Position numbers and translations under genes: made by a program. Shown one piece after another: positions 61,061 through 64,000 of a DNA stretch of 64,000 bases (the stretch's first letter is position 1; each line of letters begins with the position of its first letter). The DNA is from UBA1479 sp040216635 (GTDB taxonomy: Bacteria; Pseudomonadota; Alphaproteobacteria; Rhodospirillales; Casp-alpha2), in NCBI GenBank assembly GCA_040216635.1, contig JAVJOU010000018.1:124001-188000 (forward strand), given 5' to 3'. The notes beneath the pieces were generated by a model. That model did not search any database. It was not told where the DNA came from and saw nothing but the letters and a program-made list of their open reading frames with translations.

Positions 61061-61076
61061 TGTGATCGCTATCATG
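61061..61076. promoter_or_regulatory. CRP-type site (TGTGAT-N4-ATCATG) between sensor and protease genes
   Basis: It matches TGTGAT-N4-ATCACA at 10 of 12 positions, the perfect half facing the HD-GYP gene. It lies in the 206-bp divergent region and could serve either gene; the spacing fits the sensor promoter best. Confidence 0.5.
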
Positions 61077-61117
61077 GTTTGTTGTTGCTGCTTTGGTTAG
61101 GGTGCTGATCGTCCGTG

Positions 61118-61146
61118 TTGGCGGACATCAACAGGCGGGGTATAAT
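61118..61146 (+). promoter_or_regulatory. candidate promoter of the LapG-like protease gene
   Basis: TTGGCG (61118-61123), a 17-bp spacer and a perfect -10 TATAAT (61141-61146) lie 35 bp before the ATG at 61182. A GTCCG/CGGAC inverted repeat (61111-61126) overlaps the -35 and could be an operator. Confidence 0.6.
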
Positions 61147-61181
61147 TTGGGCCCGATCCCAAAACGGATGCTGGTGGATTG

Positions 61182-61862
61182 ATGTCGGTAAAATTTTTGC
61201 GGCACCTTCGTATCTTGATCCTGGCATCGGCCATGGTCGCGGCCTTGCCCATGGTCGAGCTGAACGCTGCGCCGCAACCCAGTTTTTTCAACACCAAGGA
61301 AGTCCAATCCAGCGACCTTAAGGCCTTTACCAAATGGCTTGGGGCATTGGACCGGTTTACCAAGGCGCGAAAAAGCAACCAGCCCCTGAAATGCTACCCC
61401 GGACCGGGGAAGATGCAGATCTGCGGCAATGCGGAATGGGTCAATTTCCTGAAAAGCGTCAAGGATAAGAATAAGTTGGACCAGTTGCGCCAAGTCAACG
61501 AGCGCATGAACAAGGCGACGTATATCCAGGATAAGAACAACTGGGGTCAGAACGACTATTGGGCAACCCCGCAGGAATTCATGGCGCGGTTCGGCGATTG
61601 CGAAGACTACGCGATCATGAAGTACCTGTCGCTGCGCATGCTGGGCTGGGATGACAACGATCTGCGCGTCGTCGTGGTCAAGGATCTGAACTTGAAGGTC
61701 GGGCACGCCATTCTGGTCGTCTATATGACGGCGAAATCAGGTCAGCGAATTCCCCTGGTCCTGGATAATCAGATCGCTTCGGTGGTCAAGGCGTCATCGA
61801 TCCGCCATTACCAGCCGGTTTTTTCCATCAATCAGAAACATTGGTGGCGTCATCTGGGGTAG
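61182..61862 (+). CDS. LapG-like periplasmic transglutaminase-type cysteine peptidase (BTLCP)
   Basis: 226 aa from the ATG at 61182, with GGTGGA just upstream. A cleavable signal peptide (hydrophobic to about residue 29, ending VELNAAP) sends it to the periplasm. The Cys-His-Asp triad of bacterial transglutaminase-like cysteine proteases is complete: Cys140 in FGDCEDYAIMKY, His175 in VGHAILVVY and Asp195 in LDNQ. Acidic residues beside Cys140 (Asp139, Glu141) match the calcium-binding residues of LapG. LapG-type enzymes release giant adhesins by cutting near their N-terminus. The gene is divergent from the degenerate HD-GYP sensor and one gene away from the giant adhesin with a TAAG motif, so that adhesin is the likely substrate (inference). 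Confidence 0.9.
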   Translation: MSVKFLRHLRILILASAMVAALPMVELNAAPQPSFFNTKEVQSSDLKAFTKWLGALDRFTKARKSNQPLKCYPGPGKMQICGNAEWVNFLKSVKDKNKLDQLRQVNERMNKATYIQDKNNWGQNDYWATPQEFMARFGDCEDYAIMKYLSLRMLGWDDNDLRVVVVKDLNLKVGHAILVVYMTAKSGQRIPLVLDNQIASVVKASSIRHYQPVFSINQKHWWRHLG

Positions 61863-61909
61863 CCGGATGACCTGCCTGCAATAATTGAATTGCCGGTCCG
61901 ATATGGCGG

Positions 61910-62104
61910 CTAGGTGCGGCGTGGGCCCTGCCGTCGCGGGCCCTGACGGCGCGGTTCCTGGCGCCGGTCATCCGTGCGTCGGTCGTCTTCGCCTGCCGGC
62001 GGCCCGTCATCCGATTGGCGCCGGTCGCTTTCGCGGCGTTCGTCATTACGGCGGTCGCTATCGCGCCTGTCATCGCTTTTGCGACGTTCGTCGTCGTCCG
62101 GCAT
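61910..62104 (-). CDS. small Arg/Asp-rich low-complexity protein
   Basis: 64 aa from the ATG at 62104 (MPDDDERRKSDDRRDSDRR), preceded by AAGGA about 10 nt upstream. Almost the entire sequence consists of Arg, Asp, Glu, Ser, Gln, Pro and Gly, in DRRxxDRR-like and RRQGP repeats. I do not recognise it. Such composition points to a disordered, nucleic-acid- or polyphosphate-binding peptide, or may be a chance open frame in repetitive DNA. It converges with the LapG-like gene (47-bp gap) and diverges from prfC. Confidence 0.45.
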   Translation of the reverse strand: MPDDDERRKSDDRRDSDRRNDERRESDRRQSDDGPPAGEDDRRTDDRRQEPRRQGPRRQGPRRT

Positions 62105-62230
62105 GATGTTCGTTTCCTTTTCTATTGCCCATGACCTAGGTTCATTTTTTGTCATATTACCTTAGAAAAATCACCCCCGGCCACCAAGGATTTCTAGTGG
62201 TTCGCGGCGAGTTGGGATAAAACACGGCCC

Positions 62231-63835
62231 ATGACAGACAGCCAAAACCTGCCCGAGCCGGTGGCCCGCCGCCGGACCTTCGCCATCATCTCGCATCCCG
62301 ACGCCGGTAAGACGACACTGACGGAAAAACTGCTGCTGTTCGGTGGGGCCATTCAGGAAGCGGGTGCCGTGAAGGCGCGCGGCGAGCGCCGCCGTGCACG
62401 TTCGGACTGGATGAAGGTGGAACGCGAACGCGGCATTTCGGTCGCGTCCTCCGTGATGACCTTCGATTACGAAGGAAAGACCTTCAACCTGCTGGACACG
62501 CCTGGCCACGAAGATTTTTCGGAAGATACCTACCGCACGTTGACCGCCGTCGACAGTGCGGTCATGGTGATCGACGCAGCCAAGGGGATCGAGGCTCAGA
62601 CCCGAAAATTGTTCGAAGTCTGCCGCCTGCGTAACGTGCCGATCATCACCTTCATCAACAAGATGGACCGCGAAGCGCGCGATCCGTTCGATCTGATGGA
62701 CGAGATCGAACAAGCCTTGGCGCTGGATATCACGCCGGCCAGCTGGCCCATCGGCATGGGCCGGAATTTCCTGGGCTGTTACGATTTGTTCAAGGACCGC
62801 CTGGTGCTGTTGTCCCGGTCCAAGGGTGAACGGCCGGACGAGGGCGAGCCCTGCGAAGGGCTGGAAGACCCGCGTCTTGACGCGGCCTTGCCGGACAATG
62901 CGGTCAAGCAGCTTCGTGAAGAGGTCGAAATGGCGCGCGGCCTGATGCCCGAATTCGATATCGAGGCCTATCGCCAAGGCAACATGACGCCGGTCTTTTT
63001 CGGCAGCGCGTTGAACAATTTCGGCGTGCGCGAGGTGCTTCAAGGCTTGGGTGAATTAGCGCCGCCGCCGCGCCACCAACATACCCGCGACCGCGACATC
63101 GATCCGTCGGAAGACAAGGTTTCGGGATTTGTGTTCAAGATTCAGGCGAACATGGACCCCAAGCACCGCGACCGCATCGCGTTCGTGCGGCTGTGCGCGG
63201 GTAAGTTCACGCGCGGCATGAAGATGAAGCATGTCCGCACGCAGAAAACCCTGAATATCCATAACCCGGTGCTGTTCCTGGCGCGGGACCGGGAACTGGC
63301 CGAGGAAGCCTGGGCCGGCGACATCATCGGCATTCCCAACCACGGCAACCTGCGCATCGGCGATGCCCTGACCGAGGGCGAGGATCTGGTCTTTACCGGC
63401 ATTCCCAATTTCGCGCCGGAATTGCTGCAAAAGGTCCGCCCGGCCGACCCCTTGCGTGCCAAGCACCTGGGCAAGGCCTTGCAGCAACTGGCGGAAGAAG
63501 GCGTCGGCCGCGTGTTCAAACCGACCGTCGGCGCCGATTGGATCGTCGGCGTGGTCGGCGGCCTGCAGTTCGATGTCCTGGCTGATCGGATTCGAACGGA
63601 ATACGATGTGCCCGTGCATTTCGAGCCGACGGAGCTTTACACCGCCCGTTGGGTCGATGCCGATAACCCGGCAGATATGAAAGCTTTCCTGGATGCCAAT
63701 CAGGCCAGCATGGCCCAGGACCACGAAGGCACGCCTGTGTTCATGGCGCGCAATGCCTGGCATTTGAACCACACGCAGGAAAATGCGCCCGGCATCCAAT
63801 TTCACCGGACCAAGGAAAACGCCGGCGAGTTATGA
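62231..63835 (+). CDS. prfC: peptide chain release factor 3
   Basis: 534 aa, full length. RF3 is the translational GTPase that recycles RF1/RF2 after termination. The G1 motif is in ISHPDAGKTTLTEKLL, G2 in ERERGISVASSVM, G3 in DTPGHEDFSEDTYR and G4 in NKMDREARDP. The C-terminal domains match RF3 and not EF-G, which is longer. The stop overlaps the ATG of the next gene (ATGA), so they are translationally coupled. Confidence 0.96.
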   Translation: MTDSQNLPEPVARRRTFAIISHPDAGKTTLTEKLLLFGGAIQEAGAVKARGERRRARSDWMKVERERGISVASSVMTFDYEGKTFNLLDTPGHEDFSEDTYRTLTAVDSAVMVIDAAKGIEAQTRKLFEVCRLRNVPIITFINKMDREARDPFDLMDEIEQALALDITPASWPIGMGRNFLGCYDLFKDRLVLLSRSKGERPDEGEPCEGLEDPRLDAALPDNAVKQLREEVEMARGLMPEFDIEAYRQGNMTPVFFGSALNNFGVREVLQGLGELAPPPRHQHTRDRDIDPSEDKVSGFVFKIQANMDPKHRDRIAFVRLCAGKFTRGMKMKHVRTQKTLNIHNPVLFLARDRELAEEAWAGDIIGIPNHGNLRIGDALTEGEDLVFTGIPNFAPELLQKVRPADPLRAKHLGKALQQLAEEGVGRVFKPTVGADWIVGVVGGLQFDVLADRIRTEYDVPVHFEPTELYTARWVDADNPADMKAFLDANQASMAQDHEGTPVFMARNAWHLNHTQENAPGIQFHRTKENAGEL

Positions 63836-64000
63836 ACGACGGAGCCAAAACCTGGGGCCCGCCTGCGGCCAAGATGCGCCTGACGTCCGAACAAAAGGCG
63901 GCGGGGATTGCGCGTATTCTTGCCGAACGCCCCATAGGCGTGCCGTTCCGGGTCTTCGCCTTCGGCTCGCTTATGTGGAATCCGGAATGCCGGGTCGTTT
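63832..64000 (+). CDS. gamma-glutamylcyclotransferase, ChaC-like (3' partial)
   Basis: The ATG at 63832 overlaps the prfC stop, and the frame is open to the end of the window (56 codons). After a short polar start, FRVFAFGSLMWNPE gives the YGSLxW-type substrate-loop motif of ChaC/gamma-glutamylcyclotransferases, which cleave glutathione or gamma-glutamyl peptides to 5-oxoproline. The catalytic glutamate would lie beyond the window, so activity cannot be judged. Confidence 0.8.
   Translation, partial: MNDGAKTWGPPAAKMRLTSEQKAAGIARILAERPIGVPFRVFAFGSLMWNPECRVV

Overview
The window reads as chromosomal DNA of an alphaproteobacterium, probably Rhodospirillales or a close relative. It is GC-rich, with a histone-deacetylase-like gene beside xseB-ispA-dxs-tlyA, a CtrA-type TTAA-N7-TTAA site, alphaproteobacterial heme A synthase and FabI, and the cytoplasmic sulfite dehydrogenase genes soeABC. 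I saw no tRNA, rRNA, CRISPR array, prophage or complete insertion sequence.

Layout. 1-5974: the tail of a WD40-cytochrome c fusion gene, then an HDAC-family hydrolase and the isoprenoid block xseB-ispA-dxs-tlyA. 5983-18421: housekeeping and accessory genes: a rhodanese, a TPR (TTC38-like) protein, a D-tartrate-dehydratase-like enolase-superfamily enzyme with a dienelactone hydrolase and a divergent LysR regulator, aroC, fabI, a YihY/BrkB membrane protein, a DnaJ/CbpA-like chaperone, a glycine-zipper lipoprotein, pdxH, a cation-diffusion-facilitator and an HMCES/YedK-type abasic-site protein. 18491-29243: an SDR, an orphan TAXI-TRAP binding protein, a 1376-aa membrane-anchored coiled-coil protein with a CtrA box upstream (TipN-like architecture), cobA, ctaA, a DHH phosphoesterase and an S41 C-terminal processing protease. 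29241-29441 is a 201-bp element bounded by 21-bp inverted repeats that supply the stop codons of both convergent neighbours. 29439-33031 is the assimilatory sulfate operon cysH-cysD-cysNC, divergent from soeABC (33345-37980).

The most interesting region is 38.0-61.9 kb. It holds a 6768-aa calcium-binding (RTX) adhesin with an N-terminal FecR-like module and a TAAG motif; a transmembrane sensor with a PAS domain and a degenerate HD-GYP domain; and, divergent from it, a LapG-like periplasmic transglutaminase-type cysteine protease. In classical Lap systems, LapG cuts the giant adhesin LapA at a TAAG-type site, and the c-di-GMP receptor LapD (degenerate GGDEF-EAL) holds LapG back. Here the protease and a plausible substrate are present, but the neighbouring membrane receptor has an HD-GYP fold that has lost its metal-binding HD pair, its HH pair and its GYP triplet. 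I infer a Lap-like adhesion switch in which a non-catalytic HD-GYP receptor takes the place of LapD. A perfect CRP-type palindrome lies 15 nt upstream of the adhesin -35, and a near match lies 16 nt upstream of a candidate -35 for the receptor gene, which suggests shared control. The type I exporter is not in the window.

62231-64000: prfC and the start of a gamma-glutamylcyclotransferase (ChaC-like) gene that runs off the end. Gene ends are set by stop codons and are firm. Several starts are judgement calls and are flagged in the entries.
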